Notes: generated by a model from the sequence alone, not told the origin. A DNA stretch of 64,000 nucleotides from Straminergon stramineum (GCA_963920665.1 OY987265.1:34353001-34417000), one strand, 5' to 3'; positions 36,969-48,996 are shown, numbered from the stretch's first letter. Numbers and translations are program-made.

Positions 36969-38045
36969 ATCACTTGATAAATCACATCATCTTGGTAGAA
37001 GCACCAATGAGATGGTGAAGCCGGCAACCAATTCTGCCAGAAAAGTTAATGAGGTCCACAACTCAGCAGTCAGGACTCAGGACCACGGTGGAGCTATTAA
37101 CCTAATTTGTAGTGAGCTGACACCAGTTATCCAAAGACGCCCAGACGGCACAGTAATCAAGGGGATGCAGTCATGCAGCATCGAATAATGAAGTTAGTAT
37201 CCCGTAAGATAGTCTGCTCTTAGAGCAGACCTCTTAAGAGCTGATTGCCTTTTCGGGGAAGCAAAACTCCTTGAAACTATTTTCAGTAAATTTTCGTAGG
37301 AGAAAAAATGGAATTGGCACCTAACTCAAGTTGTTTTATATTTTTTGGAACTTCGTGGAATTAGTTACAAATTTTTGAAGTTGATATGTAGTGATCACTG
37401 AAAGCGACCACCTCTTGAAATGAACACTATTTGTATATTGAAGAAAGCAAAATATACCTTTGTATCTTGATCACCTTTAGAGCATGGGTACTTTTGGAAC
37501 AAACTACTTTAATGTCTATAGTAAGGGTGAAAATTTAGTATCACCTACAAAATTAATAGTGTCAATTGAAAGGAAAAATTGTCCACTTAGCATAAGCTAA
37601 TGGACTCTTTTGTTAACCATGGATGTAGAAGGGATCTCGGTTCTCCATGATGAAGGCAAAATAATCAAGATAGAAGGCCTTTGGCCTTCTCAATGACTTC
37701 ATGTTTTAGCCTCTTGAAAGATCACTCTGATGTAGCCACTCAATTTTGTTCTTCATAGCTGACAGTGAGAGGCTATACGACGTCATCCTATGCTATGCCC
37801 CCTAGTAGTCTCCTTTATTTGTCTGTTTCCAATCCATCTGCTAGTCTTTTGTATACTCTTGATCATCCCTACCAATACTTCAAGCTGCACTTCTAATCTA
37901 AAATAGAATGAATTTTTGAAAATTAGGGTCTCACATAATAATTGCTTAACACAAAACATAATGCAGAAATTTTCAATTGGATAATTTCTAAAATGCTATA
38001 GGAAAGGTTGAAAGGTTCACCCATTGGGAATCTTTCCCTTGTATT
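36969..38045. other. Intergenic DNA
   Basis: No gene is supported. Short open frames only. Confidence 0.35.
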
Positions 38046-38275
38046 AAGGTAATTACACCTAAAATATGCATTTGACTTTGGTTCCAAATACTAAACTCTC
38101 TAATTTTTGTTGGATCTTGTTAGAACCCTCTAGAGGACCTAAATTTCTAGTGATTGAGTGATTTCATCCATTGAAAATAGGAAAATCTACAGTCAAATAT
38201 TCCCTCAAGCAAAATTTGTAGAGCTTTTGAGCAATAAATCACCCCCAAGAATATTGCTCCTACCTTGGTTACCTT
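38046..38275. mobile_element. MITE family E, diverged copy
   Basis: The left end AAGGTAATTACACCTAA matches the terminus of the copies at 44227 and 47150. The interior shares a TTGTTGGATCTTGTTAGAA-like block with them. The right end ...TTGGTTACCTT keeps only the outer bases. Shorter than the other two copies, so probably internally deleted. Confidence 0.5.
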
Positions 38276-38567
38276 AGAGTGTCTCTAGTCTACTCCACCA
38301 ACTATTCCTCTAAATAAACTTCTAACTTTTTACTAGTTTATAATTAGAACTTGACATTTTTATCCTTGGAAGCATATCCCAAAGTATAGTGAATAGGTAT
38401 AAGAACATTCAAATTCAAAAAATTGGCATTTCTTGGACCTACTTAAAGTAATTTGGGATGCATTTCCAAACATAAAAAATGTCAAGTTCTACTATTATAA
38501 ACAAGTGAAGAGTTAGAAGTTTATTTGCAGGGGCACTTGGCGGGGTGAAGTGACGAGGATGCCCTTA
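38274..38567. mobile_element. Long-armed MITE abutting the carrier gene (possibly PIF/Harbinger class)
   Basis: Inverted repeats of about 72 bases at 38312-38383 and 38455-38526 (outer part AAATAAACTTCTAACT) match at high identity. Weaker similarity continues outward to GAGTGTCTC on the left and the reverse complement of GAGGATGCCC on the right, each bordered by TTA. A TTA duplication fits the PIF/Harbinger (Tourist) class, but the outermost termini are diverged. The right edge lies directly against the GC-rich leader of the next gene. Confidence 0.6.
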
Positions 38568-38986
38568 GCGAGTTGCTAGCGAGTATCGATACCGCGGTAC
38601 CGGCCCTTGTATCTACCGCGTCGCCTGGCCACCAACTCGCAGTGGATTCCCCACGCTCTGCCGAACGCGCGGCGTCACAAGCGCGGACCTTCCTGGCTTC
38701 CCGTGCAATTGGTCAAACGCAAGCTCCACCTCGTGCTCCCGCAGACAGACTCGCCCATCCACCGAGGACGGATTCCCTCGCACGCCCCGCTTTGCAGTCT
38801 TCGCAATCTTCGCAATCACCCCCTTCCTCGCCCTCCCTAGCAATCCCCACAATTCCACAAATCTCCAGCACAAACTTAGCCCGCTTTCCAACCGCGACCT
38901 CCCAACCTCGGCGCCATCCCCGCGATGACAGGGTTTCGTGGTGGGGATCCAGGGAACTATGGCAGCTGGGGTGTTTGATTTGCGCC
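38568..38986 (+). promoter_or_regulatory. GC-rich 5' leader/promoter of the mitochondrial carrier gene
   Basis: Composition changes abruptly from AT-rich transposon DNA to GC-rich, CT-repeat-containing sequence (CTTCGCAATCTTCGCAATC, then CCTCGCCCTCCC). The carrier frame is open through this region but has no ATG before 38987. It is probably untranslated leader with a CT-rich initiator region. Confidence 0.45.
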
Positions 38987-41900
38987 ATGGCTGCTGCTGC
39001 TGCTGCGACGATCGCTGGGGTGGACATGGGGCCCGAGCGAGGTGGTGGCAATGGCACGGGGGTGTTCGCATTGGAGAGCGAGGAGGAGCGGGAGGGTCGA
39101 ATTCGGGCGTTGTTCGATTCCTTCGACAGCAGCAAGGTGGGCTACTTAGAAAGCACGCAAATCGAATCGGGCTTCCAGTCGCTGTCGTCTCCGTTTCAGA
39201 AGAAGTATGCGGTGGAGATGGTGGAGGCGTGTGATGCCAATCATGACGGGAGGATTGATTACGCGGAGTTTCGACGCTACATGGATGCGAAGGAGGTGGA
39301 GCTGTTCGAACTGTTCGAGACTATTGATGTGTCGCAGGATGGAGCATTGCAGCCTGAGGAGATGCAACAGGCCTTGCAGAATTCAGGTGCGGATGCTTTA
39401 GGAAATTCTTTAGGCTCTGCGCTTTGTTGGGGGTCGCATGCAATCTTGGGAACCGGAGTTTGGCAGTTGGGTCGGTGTTGGTTCTCATTGTTGGCCGGAA
39501 ATTGGCTTGTGGTGGGACTCGCATTCTTCGTTTCCGACATTGGAAGCTGTCACAACACATACCTCAGGGATGAGCAATGGTTTTCAACAATGAATGCGGA
39601 TGAATTGATCTTTCTAGTGGGGTTGGAGACTCGTCTTCATGTATGCTGCCAACGCTGGGGATTCGTTTGTGTCTAATTATATAATTGAGAGAAGGTGGGG
39701 TTTCAAAACACTCAGAAGCTTTGCCACCTCCTGTCGATCCTCGCATTCTATCGTTGGAAGCACGCATTCGAAGCCTTCACCGTTGAACATTTTGCCTCGT
39801 AGACTACGTTGAAACCCATGAAATCCATGAAACCTACTATCATTGAAAACCTCACTTCCATGTTTTGAGATTGGAGACTCATCGTCATGCTTGCACCTAT
39901 GGTGACTCTAACAGTAGATACTCACTTCCTCTCATGAGAAAATGGCGAGAACACGGGCTTTCAAAGCACCCAGAAACTTTGCCCTCTCCTCTGTATACTC
40001 TCATTTGAACATGGAAAGCCTCGTAGGAAGCACTCAACGTTGAACTCTTCGTCTCCTAGATTTCTCTGAAATCCATGGAAACCCTCTAACATTGAAACCT
40101 CATTTTCCTGTTTTGAAATTGAAGACTCATCTTCAAACTTTTAATCCCGCTTCCAATAGTGAAGACTCATTCCATTGCTCCTCCATTTCCAATTCGAAAG
40201 TGGAATATTCAATTTGCCTCTTCCAGAACCTCTCTCACGCATGCTCCCCTTGTTCAATTTCATGGGAAGTCTCACGCTGCAGTCACATATGGATTCAAAT
40301 GGTGTGCAGGCGTGCAACTCAGCGACCAGGAGCTGAACTCCTTCATCCGCCACATCGACAGCGACCACAACGGCAAGATCACGTTCGGCGAGTGGCGCGA
40401 CTTCCTCCTCCTGTACCCTCGCGAGGCCACTCTCCCCAGCATCTACCGGTACTGGGAAAAAGTCTCCCTGGTGGACATCGGGGAGCAAGCCATCATTCCC
40501 GAGGGCATCGGAGAGCACCACCAGCTGCGCTACCTGGTGGCGGGCGCCATGGCGGGGGCGGTGAGTCGCACGGCGACTGCCCCCTTGGACAGGCTGAAGG
40601 TCATGCTGGCCGTGCAGACGGAGGCGACGACTGCGACCGGGATCGTGCATGGGTTGAAGCATATTTATCAACAGAACGGGGTGGCCGGGTTCTTCCGGGG
40701 AAATGGACTGAATGTGCTCAAGATCTCGCCGGAGAGTGCTATCAAATTCTACGCGTATGAAATCATGAAGAAGGTGGTGGTCGGGGATGGCAAGAACGGG
40801 GAGATCGGAACGTCGGGACGATTAGTCGCCGGGGGCGCCGCAGGTGGGCTGCCTGTCTGTCTGTCTGTTACCCTTCTGTCTGTCTGTTCCCTTGGTTCTA
40901 GAGGCTCCATTAACCATAACAGTACATAAGAGACTCCATTGACCATATAGGTGAGTTTTGAATTGTGCTTATTGTGAAAATACTTGTTCTACTGAGATTT
41001 TTTTTCGCAATTGTTTTGTAGCGTAATACAAAATGAATGTGCAAAATTTTAGATGGTGCACGTTTCTAGATTGTTGCAGGGAAAGGTTCAAAATTCACCT
41101 GTATGATGAATGGAACCTCTCCCTTACTGTATGGTGAATAGAGATCTTACATTATATGTCTATGAGTCACTGGGCGGTGCACTGTATTTTTAGGATTCAC
41201 GTGCCCTTGGTTTCTTCATTTTTGACAGGGCCTAAGAGTGTCCAAATCGCTTGAATAGCAGTCTAAAAGGAGCCCTTGACGCTAACCTCACAACTTTACT
41301 ATTTTCGAAAAACAAGCTCGTTTCTAATAACAACATTCTTTCTTCTCTTCTCTAGATGTTCAGGGTTAAGTTCAGGGAAGAGTGTGCCTAGGTGGTGGCA
41401 TTGTCTCTTGCTTGACTTTCTATGCCGCCTAGATCTCCAATCTGAATCTTGAGCACTTGGAGTGGACTCTTCTCTGGTATTCCTCTAGTGTGGTAGCTAT
41501 TGTTGAGTCTCTACCAATGAGTGCATCATTTGGTTTCCTCCCATGTGGTTTCGGCTTAAGAACTCAGATATTAGAGCTTCTAACGAATAGATTGTGACTC
41601 CAATTACTCTACTACTGCAAACCAAATCCTCAAAAAACTTGAAAGATTAAGTGATCTATCGAGAAGAATATCATAATAAATTCAACCATATCTTCAATAA
41701 AAAATACCCTTGTATTTCATCCAAAGTCCTCCTTACATTAGGGAGTTTGAATTCAAGAATTCCACGAATCTAGTGTCTTGATTATAGAAACAACCGTGTT
41801 GAATACTTTACGCAGTTTCAGTGCAACTCAGGCTGATTGTGTAGACGTGGAAATGTCGTGTAGGTGCAATTGCCCAGGCGGTCATCTACCCCATAGACTT

Positions 41901-43150
41901 GGTGAAGACTCGTCTGCAGTGCCACCGTGAGCCAGGTCCAGCACCGCCTCTAGTCAAGTTCACGCGCGACATTCTCGTCAACGAAGGTCCGCGAGCTTTG
42001 TTTCGAGGCCTGTTACCGTCCCTGCTGGGCATCATTCCGTATGCTGGCATTGACCTGGCTACTTACGAAACGTTGAAAATCAAGTCTCGCCAGTTTCTGC
42101 CGCCTGATACTGGTATGCTCTATCTCGGTGAAATTGCTTTCTTGCAGTTTTGATTTTTTTGGAATTGAAGCTTCTTTTTAGCCCTTTCATGGTGTGTTCA
42201 CACTTGGTAGTAGATGAGGTGTTAGCAAGAGTCTTAAGAATGAATTTAGTTACGCGTTTGAACTAGATTCATGTTGCTAATACCTCTACGAACACCACTG
42301 CCTAGAGCTACTAACTCCATAAGTGGAAAGTAAGTTAGCAAGCTTGTGGAGAACTGTTGCTTTGTGAATAAGTAGCAAGCGTTAGAATCCTGGTGCCGTG
42401 TGAAGGATGGATCATGAATTGTGCAACTTTTAAATTAAGTTGTAGATATTCTGGCATATCATTATGGTGGCTGATAGATACATCAATGCGGGTGCAGAGC
42501 CAGGACCTTTTTTGTACCTTTGTTGTGGCACTTTCTCTGGAGCTTTGGGAGCCACATGTGTATACCCTCTCCAACTCATTCGTACCAGGTATGTGCTCAA
42601 CTTGGAGTGAAACCCCAATGAAGTTTGCTGTACTTGTGAATTTAGACGTGGAAAAACTCAAATATAGTCCTAGGTAATGATAATTGCAGTCAATTGGCAG
42701 AACTGGGACTCATATTCAAATTTTCTTATGCATCCAATGAAGCTGTCCCATCACGGAAAAGAATAAAATCAAGTGAGATCTGAGCATTGTAAGAATGAGA
42801 CACTTTCAAAATAGCCAACAAATTTGTCTGTTCATAAATCCATGCAGTTTTGTGCGTTTATGATGGTTTTACATTGGAAGTGCGTCAAATGCATATCTAC
42901 CATTCAAATGAGACAAGAAAAGAATGCTTTTAAAACTAGAAAACTCGTGGGATGCAGATTGCAGGCACAATCTCTCAACAATCCTGACCGGTACACAGGC
43001 ATGGTGGATGCTTTTCGGCGCACTTTTCGACATGAAGGTGTGCGTGGATTTTACAAGGGTTTGCTGCCCAACATGCTTAAGGTGGTGCCGTCTGCCAGTA
43101 TTACTTACCTTGTGTACGAGGATATGAAGACTCGCTTGTCACTCAAGTAA
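38987..43150 (+). CDS. APC: Calcium-dependent mitochondrial ATP-Mg/phosphate carrier (SCaMC/APC), 5 exons
   Basis: Known for the family: SCaMC/APC carriers exchange ATP-Mg or ADP for phosphate across the inner mitochondrial membrane and are switched on by Ca2+ binding to N-terminal EF-hands. Coding exons: 38987-39386, 40310-40843, 41864-42112, 42498-42588 and 42958-43150; all phases agree, 488 aa. EF-hand loops: 47-58 (degenerate, no acidic residue at position 12), 83-94 ([12 protein letters not shown]), 114-125 ([12 protein letters not shown]) and 150-161 ([12 protein letters not shown]). Three mitochondrial-carrier repeats follow, with signatures [18 protein letters not shown] and [11 protein letters not shown]. 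The Gln in the third is usual for this subfamily. The start sits in GCCATGG context; the alternative is the ATG 39 bases downstream. Introns 1 and 3 fall at the same glycine-split phase. Highly confident of family; substrate by family analogy. Confidence 0.94.
39694..40130 (+). repeat. Diverged tandem duplication in intron 1 of the carrier gene
   Basis: Two units of roughly 200-245 bases start at about 39694 and 39945. Shared landmarks include GGGTTTCAAAACACTCAGAA versus GGCTTTCAAAGCACCCAGAA, then TTTGCC, TGGAAGCAC / AGGAAGCAC, GTTGAAC, AAATCCATG and CCTGTTTTGAAATTGAAGAC versus CATGTTTTGAGATTGGAGAC. A third partial unit (GGTTGGAGACTCGTCTTCATG) lies near 39621-39641. Confidence 0.65.
40853..40888 (+). 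repeat. (CTGT)n microsatellite in intron 2 of the carrier gene
   Basis: CTGTCTGTCTGTCTGTTACC is followed by a second short CTGT run, starting just inside the donor of intron 2. Confidence 0.8.
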
Positions 43151-44226
43151 CTGCATCCTGGCATCATATTGGAGCTCAAAGATTGTTGAATATCAATTTG
43201 TTTTACTTCCTTTTTTCCATCAGCTCTCCTTTTTCCCTGCTTCATTCTAAGCAAGAGGAAGACGATTCTTTGACGTTCTATCACACGAGCGAGGGTGCTG
43301 CCGCTTGTGGAGATTTTTGCAGCAGTACGCTCATGAATGCTCATCTGGGTCCCAATGGGATGGGGCTCTTCTATGCCTTGTCCTTGCCTCAGGAATTGGG
43401 CCTGTTTTGTAAACCATGCCAGTAGGCTCAAATGTAATTTATGTCCGTTGCCAAGGGCTCAGATGGGAGGATAATATGTCACAATCGTAACTTCACCCCC
43501 TCAAATTCGGCAGCTCTTATCTTAGTGCAGGTACTGACCACATCTAGGTAAGGTAGAGGCTACTATTTGCATTACTGTAAGCATTTCAACGTGTGTCCGT
43601 GTGTGATTTTTGGGAGATGTATAGAGCTGTGGAGAGACCTTTGGATAGAACAGGCCAATTTGTTTGAATTCAAATTTTTTTTGTAAGAATTTCTTATGTA
43701 ATTTCAAAGAGGGAGTTTGTCGACCACTGCGGAGTTCACGTCACCATTTACATTCAAAGTTCGGTGATCATAGGCATGCTTTGTCTCTTGATGTCGTGCT
43801 GGTAGTAGCGGAGCTCATGCTGACAGATTCTTCTACTGTAGATGACCCTGTTTTGAATTCACTGGTTTGGTCCGTAATGCATACGTCGGTATTGTTTTAA
43901 TTACGATCGTGTTCATGTCATTTTCTTGCAACAGTGGTATTTTGGGGTTTGGTTATCTATCATCTGATACCCAAATCTAGATCTTCATTGTCCAAACCGT
44001 GAACAGTTGTTACGACGTAAGAAACCTTAATGCAAACATCAAAGTGAACCAAGTTATGTCATCCCCCTGATGAAAGTGTTTAGCATCAATGCCTTTGGGA
44101 ACCATCAGCAGGGCGTCTCTATCGTGCACCTCCTCTTCACCTGTTGCTTCAACCTCTAGTTGTCACAAAGTTATCAACATGACAGTTCAGTTCCCTAACA
44201 AATACTCCGTACTCTGTAACTGAAAT
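43151..44226. other. 3' flank of the carrier gene and intergenic DNA
   Basis: Gene-like composition continues to about 43.5 kb and probably covers the 3' untranslated region. No other gene is supported. Confidence 0.4.
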
Positions 44227-44509
44227 AAGGTAACTACACCTAAAGTATTTCAGCATGGTTTCCATTATTATATGGAAAAACTTATTGTGGGGTCTTGTTG
44301 GTAGTCAAAAGGGGACTCTAGATTCTCTTAGAATGCATATTTTGGACATTGTATGAGTAAATTATGAATATTCAAAAGCGTTATAAATAGGTATAAATGG
44401 GTGTTTCTAAAATCGACCCTAGACTCTCATGAATAGTGGGAGTACATTTCAAGCAAGCATCTATAGGGGTTGATATTCGAAAGGGGTCAAAATTAGGTGT
44501 AGTTACCTT
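44227..44509 (+). mobile_element. MITE family E, 283 bp, perfect 17-bp inverted ends
   Basis: Starts AAGGTAACTACACCTAA and ends with its exact reverse complement TTAGGTGTAGTTACCTT. The copy at 47150-47434 is nearly the same length with the same internal order of blocks (GGTAGTCAAAA, ATGCATATTTTGG, CCCTAGACTCTCATGAATAG). It encodes nothing. I could not define a clear target-site duplication, so the superfamily is open. Confidence 0.75.
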
Positions 44510-44518
44510 AGTTACTCC

Positions 44519-45086
44519 TTAACCCCTAAAGGACCGCGGCACATTTTAGACACAAATTGTGAAAAAAATGCCACTTTTTAGGGCAGTGAGAAAAAAATGA
44601 AAAAAAAAAAGATTTTTTTCAAAATTCAACCGTACAAATTTGTACTAGACTACTATGGGAATGTGTGGAAAAAATTTCAGAAAATTTGACCATACGGATT
44701 GAAAGAATATAATGTTTGAAGTTAGGGAAAAAAGTTTTTTTTCTACCTTGCCCAGCAAGGCCAGCAGCCTTTAATTCCTCCTAGAGTGAGATTTTTACAC
44801 TACACATGGTTATTTTTTTGACATTTTCATCTTCTATTATGTTAGTTACATACCTGCCAAATTTCAGATGTTTTGCACATGTTGCCCGAGCTGCCAGAAA
44901 AGTTTAGGGCAGCATAACTTTTGATCCGGGCACCTGATCGGAAAAAAAATTACATTCCCACTAATGGGATACATGTTCACACCTTGTGTCAAAATTTGTA
45001 GAACATTTGTTACAAAATGACTTCATACAAACCTACCCGAGATTATTTGCATACGTTCAACGGTCATTCGGTCCTTTAGGGGTTAA
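44519..45086 (-). mobile_element. TTAA element, family B (568 bp)
   Basis: The ends are TTAACCCCTAAAGGACCG and CGGTCCTTTAGGGGTTAA, a perfect 18-base inverted repeat flanked by TTAA. This is the cleanest terminus pair in the window. The interior has the family B block ACCGTACAAATTTGTACTAG, then GAAAAAATTTCAGAAAATTTGACC and GGATTGAAAGAATATAATG. No open frame of interest. Confidence 0.82.
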
Positions 45087-45603
45087 CACAATAAGGTGTC
45101 TTGCAATTCAATTCTTTAACAAACATAGTAAAGTATCCTATAGAGTTTTCTTCCAACTTACAAGACTATAGCCCTAGGTGGGTACACCTAAAATCGCACC
45201 TTGCCTAAAATTACCACCATCATCACTCCTTGTACATCTCCAAAGTCAATATATATGTATGTGGAAGAAACTATTTTAGAACATCTACCAAAAAAAACTT
45301 TGACCCTTCATAACTTTTGCATACAATATTCAAATGTTGCCTTGTTTGGGGCGTTAGAACTTCCTTTCACTTGCCAACAAGAAAATATGAAAATTTGATT
45401 AGTCTAATAATAGTAACTAGGCACAATAGCAAAAAGTGTGGTTTTAAGGGGTTCCCACCTTACATTGAATCCATAGTTGAACTACAAGATTTCTGAAGTT
45501 GGACAATGACAATAGGCACCTACAAATGCACATCATATATGTGGTTATGTGTTCTATTCTAGTGTTTTTGAGGGAGTTGGATTGCAATCTCAACTTTCGA
45601 AAT
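45087..45603. other. AT-rich intergenic DNA
   Basis: No gene or repeat boundary seen. Confidence 0.35.
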
Positions 45604-45839
45604 TTAACCTGTACATGATGCTGAGGAAGTTTTTTGTCCAATGGATGATAGAAGTGCAATGATTTGTCCATGGTATTTGTGCAAAAATGAGAGCTCTTAT
45701 ATAGTAGTTTGACATCCAATGTATATATATATATATATAATTATTTATTATTATTATTATTATTTTTTAAAGTAGATGATGTCACACGGTTTTGAAAGGG
45801 ATGATTTCAACGGTCACCAATCCGTCCTTTCAAGGTGAA
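45604..45839 (-). mobile_element. Short TTAA-type MITE (family A) with embedded microsatellite
   Basis: A minus-orientation family A copy. The left end has decayed to TTAACCTGTACATGATGC and the right end to CGTCCTTTCAAGGTGAA. It keeps AACGGTCACCAATCCGTCC and GATGATGTCACACGGTTT. A (TA)n run followed by (ATT)n at about 45720-45768 has expanded inside it. Confidence 0.65.
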
Positions 45840-47149
45840 CTTTAAAATTAATTCAATTTGTGGAGTTTTTGTAAAAGTCTTGGTAGAATTACATACACCA
45901 TATGTGAAGGTATGATTTGGCACTTAAGTGCTAAAATAATTTCATTTTCTCTGGCAAAAGGTTTTGGTAGGTAGAATTTCTCATCTTAGGATTTTGTCAT
46001 TTTGTCATCCAAATATTCTTGTGATTAGTGGCTTCTAGGATTTCTTGATTTTTGAAACCTGTCATGGTGGGCTTCAAGCATGTTGTAGGTTTCCATAAAT
46101 ATTTAAAAATTAGGCAATATGGATGAAATAATTTTGCAACATTTTGGACATTTCACTTTTAAATTCCAAGCATCCATATATTCCAAAAAATACTTAATTT
46201 ATGTCTAAATCTAACCTTCACGTAGGATATTTTTCTTTTAGAATCAAACTTGAGCAATTTTTCTAGGCAATTAAAATTTCTTACTTTTTATTTCCAAGTT
46301 TGATGTGATTTTAGAGGTGTGTACACATATTATGCTTTGAATCATTTTATTTGGATTACTGAAATGAAATTTGTGGCATATTTCATTTTGCAAACGAATA
46401 TCGCACTTCCTTACAAAAATAATATTTGAAGTTGTGTCCTTTTTTAACTCAATTTTTGATAGTTTTAGAAAGAATGATTACATAAGATGCAAATTGCCTA
46501 CTACATACAACATTCTCTTTGTAGGGATTGATTATCATTTTTCAATTATTTGTTAGCATGATATTAGCATCATAGTCTTCTTGTTCATGCTTAAAAAAAA
46601 GAATATGTTCGCAACTCATTTCCTTGACAATAGATTTATTTCAGTTTCTTTGTAAGATAAAAGATAACTTTCATAATTGATTTGAAAGATGGAGCATCAT
46701 TTCTAGGAAGGGTTGAAAAACTTGTTTATGAAATTAAAGCATTGTGATCTTGCAATTCATCTAGTTTTTCAATATGATAATTTAAGAGGATGTACTTCAA
46801 CAATTTAAAAAAGAAATCTTATGGTTGAATCTACTAAAATAATACTTTGTAATAAAGATAAAGAATTTTAAGAAACAATGATTTAGGATTTTTTTGGCAA
46901 GAAATGGTCAAAGAGACGTTATGTTGGAAGCTTTACTTGGCAAAATCGAGTCTACTTCCATGTTATGTATGTTTGAGTAGCCCACCAAGAACACTAATTC
47001 CACATTTTCATAAAAATTCTTCATTTTTACGACATATTAATAAAACATAAATAAAATATCAATCCTAGAACACACATTAATCCTTCGTCCATAGTCTAGT
47101 CAATTCTTGTGGCCTTGTAATAAGTTTTGATTATAAGTTTGCATACTTT
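45840..47149. other. AT-rich gene-free DNA
   Basis: Nothing supportable was found. Confidence 0.35.
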
Positions 47150-47434
47150 AAGATAGCTACACCTAATTCAATCCAATTAAGCAATTGAGAATGGTTCTTA
47201 TTATGAAATTGTCTAATTTTTTGCTAGATCCTATTGGAAGTCAAAACATTATTTTAAATTCTCTTCTTATGCATTTTTGGGATATCATTTGAAGAAACTA
47301 TGAATTTTCAAAGTACTAAAAATAGGTGAATCCAAAAGTGACCCTAAACTCTCATAAATAGAGAGTACATTTTAGGCAAAAACTTTGTAGGGGGGCAATT
47401 TTAGATATGGTTCATAATTAGATGCAATTACCTT
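47150..47434 (+). mobile_element. MITE family E, 285 bp
   Basis: Ends AAGATAGCTACACCTAA and TTAGATGCAATTACCTT are diverged versions of the perfect ends at 44227-44509. Same orientation and same internal block order as that copy. Confidence 0.65.
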
Positions 47435-47804
47435 ATATGATATAATTTGAGGGCAAGGAATTTAAGATACTCGTATCCTAGCAAATACCAATTGTTTCTT
47501 ATTGCATATAGTAACTTGATCCTTTAAGAAATTAGCCTTTTGAAGAAAAAACCAATGGAAAAAAATTATTTTAAAAGATTGATTTTTAAAATAATTCTAT
47601 GAATATTTGAAGTGGAAAGATAGTAGGTACCTATTAGTGTCCCTAAGCATGAACTATACACACTTAACTAAACCACCACTTTTTTAGCCCTTTATAGCTT
47701 GGTAGTCAGAATGATGAAATTTTTATGTGAAATTGTCAGCTTCTTTGAAAGAAATCCAACCCAAGTTGTTTTTTCACATTTTGCTAACACTTGCACAACA
47801 TACT

Positions 47805-47990
47805 CTAGAAGAAATCAACATTCAGCTGATGCAAAATTCTATTTTCTGCTAGAAAACGTAGTTTTTGCATTGGCCGCAACGTAGTTTTCAAAAAACTGCG
47901 TTGCGGCCAATGCAAAAACTACGTTTTCTAGCAGAAAATAGAATTTTGTGTCAGCTGAATTCTGTTTAGTTGGACATTGATTTCTTCTAG
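47805..47990. mobile_element. Hairpin MITE, near-perfect palindrome of 186 bp
   Basis: The outer ends are CTAGAAGAAATCAA and its reverse complement TTGATTTCTTCTAG. Inside them, arms of roughly 60 bases (containing TTCTATTTTCTGCTAGAAAA and TTGCATTGGCCGCAACG) match almost perfectly around a loop of a few bases near 47889-47897. There is an extra insertion in the right arm near 47955-47972. A transcript would form a long duplex. No coding potential. Confidence 0.75.
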
Positions 47991-48205
47991 CACATTGGTT
48001 GCTTTTATACATTTGCATTGATTTTGAGACTCACATCAAGTGAATCCTTTTCCGTCAAATAATAGCTGGTGCAATTAAAAACGTGGCATTTTGGAGTGGA
48101 GCTATGTCATACTCAACTCGCTCTTCAAAAATTAGGAATCCAGCCGATGAGAGTCTACTAATATCTCAAAAGGTGACTGGACTTCATTGCATAACAAGGC
48201 AATAG

Positions 48206-48303
48206 TCCTCCCCTCCCCATGGTGGAAAGCTATTAAACTTTGCTAATAACAATACTAGGGAAGGACTTATCAATTAATGCAAGGATTGGGGTTGGTTGAA
48301 GAG
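48206..48303. repeat. Dispersed repeat, inverted partner at 16496-16590
   Basis: Contains AAGGATTGGGGTTGGTTGAA, the approximate reverse complement of the block upstream of VOZ. Confidence 0.5.
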
Positions 48304-48498
48304 CTGCATAGAAGACAATTTTGTCCACTGTGGGGGCCCCCTTTTCAAGAATGCAAAAAGGCCCCCAGGGTCATTGGAAAACAATGCAAACAATGTTATG
48401 TGGAATTGGATTACAAACAAGGTCAAGAAGTAGGACTCAGGAAATAGGGATGGACTTGTTGGAGGGGGTCCAGAATGAGCATGTTCTACTTTACTTAG

Positions 48499-48734
48499 TT
48501 AACCCTTAAAAAAGGACAAACTGGTGACCTTGAAAGTCATCCCCTTTCAAACCATGTGACATCATCTACTTTAAAAGAAACCCAAAAATATTCATTGGAG
48601 GTCAAACTACTGTGCAAGATCTCTCCTTTCTTGCACAAAATTCCAAGGATGAACAATTGCACTTCTGTCCTACATAGAAAGATTCTTTGTCATCCGTCAG
48701 ACAAAAACTATCCTTGGCATCGTTTATGGGTTAA
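48499..48734 (+). mobile_element. Short TTAA-type MITE (family A, 236 bp)
   Basis: Starts TTAACCCTTAAAAAAGGAC and ends CATCGTTTATGGGTTAA. It has the family A interior: CTGGTGACC, ATGTGACATCATCTAC, GGATGAACAATTGCACTTC and CATCCGTCAGACAAAAACTA. Confidence 0.8.
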
Positions 48735-48996
48735 CTTACTCGAAGTTCACACTGAGTTGGTGAAAACATTGCAGCAGTCCGCAACTGTACAATATTCCAT
48801 GCTGATGTATGGCATGCCCTGTGCCTACATTTTATAATTCTTGAACTTTGGGAAAGAGGCCATGATATTTTCTTTGAAAACATAAGGCCAGTACAAACTG
48901 AAGGCTGGGTTCCACTGTGGTCCATTTGGGGGTGGACAAGTAGTGAATGCACAACATTCGAATTATAACAATTGGCTGGTGATAATTGGGATATTT

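Noticed and set aside
38613..39135. Minus-strand open frames over exon 1 of the mitochondrial carrier
   Set aside because: They are antisense to well-supported EF-hand coding sequence and composed of low-complexity Arg/Gly/Ala stretches.
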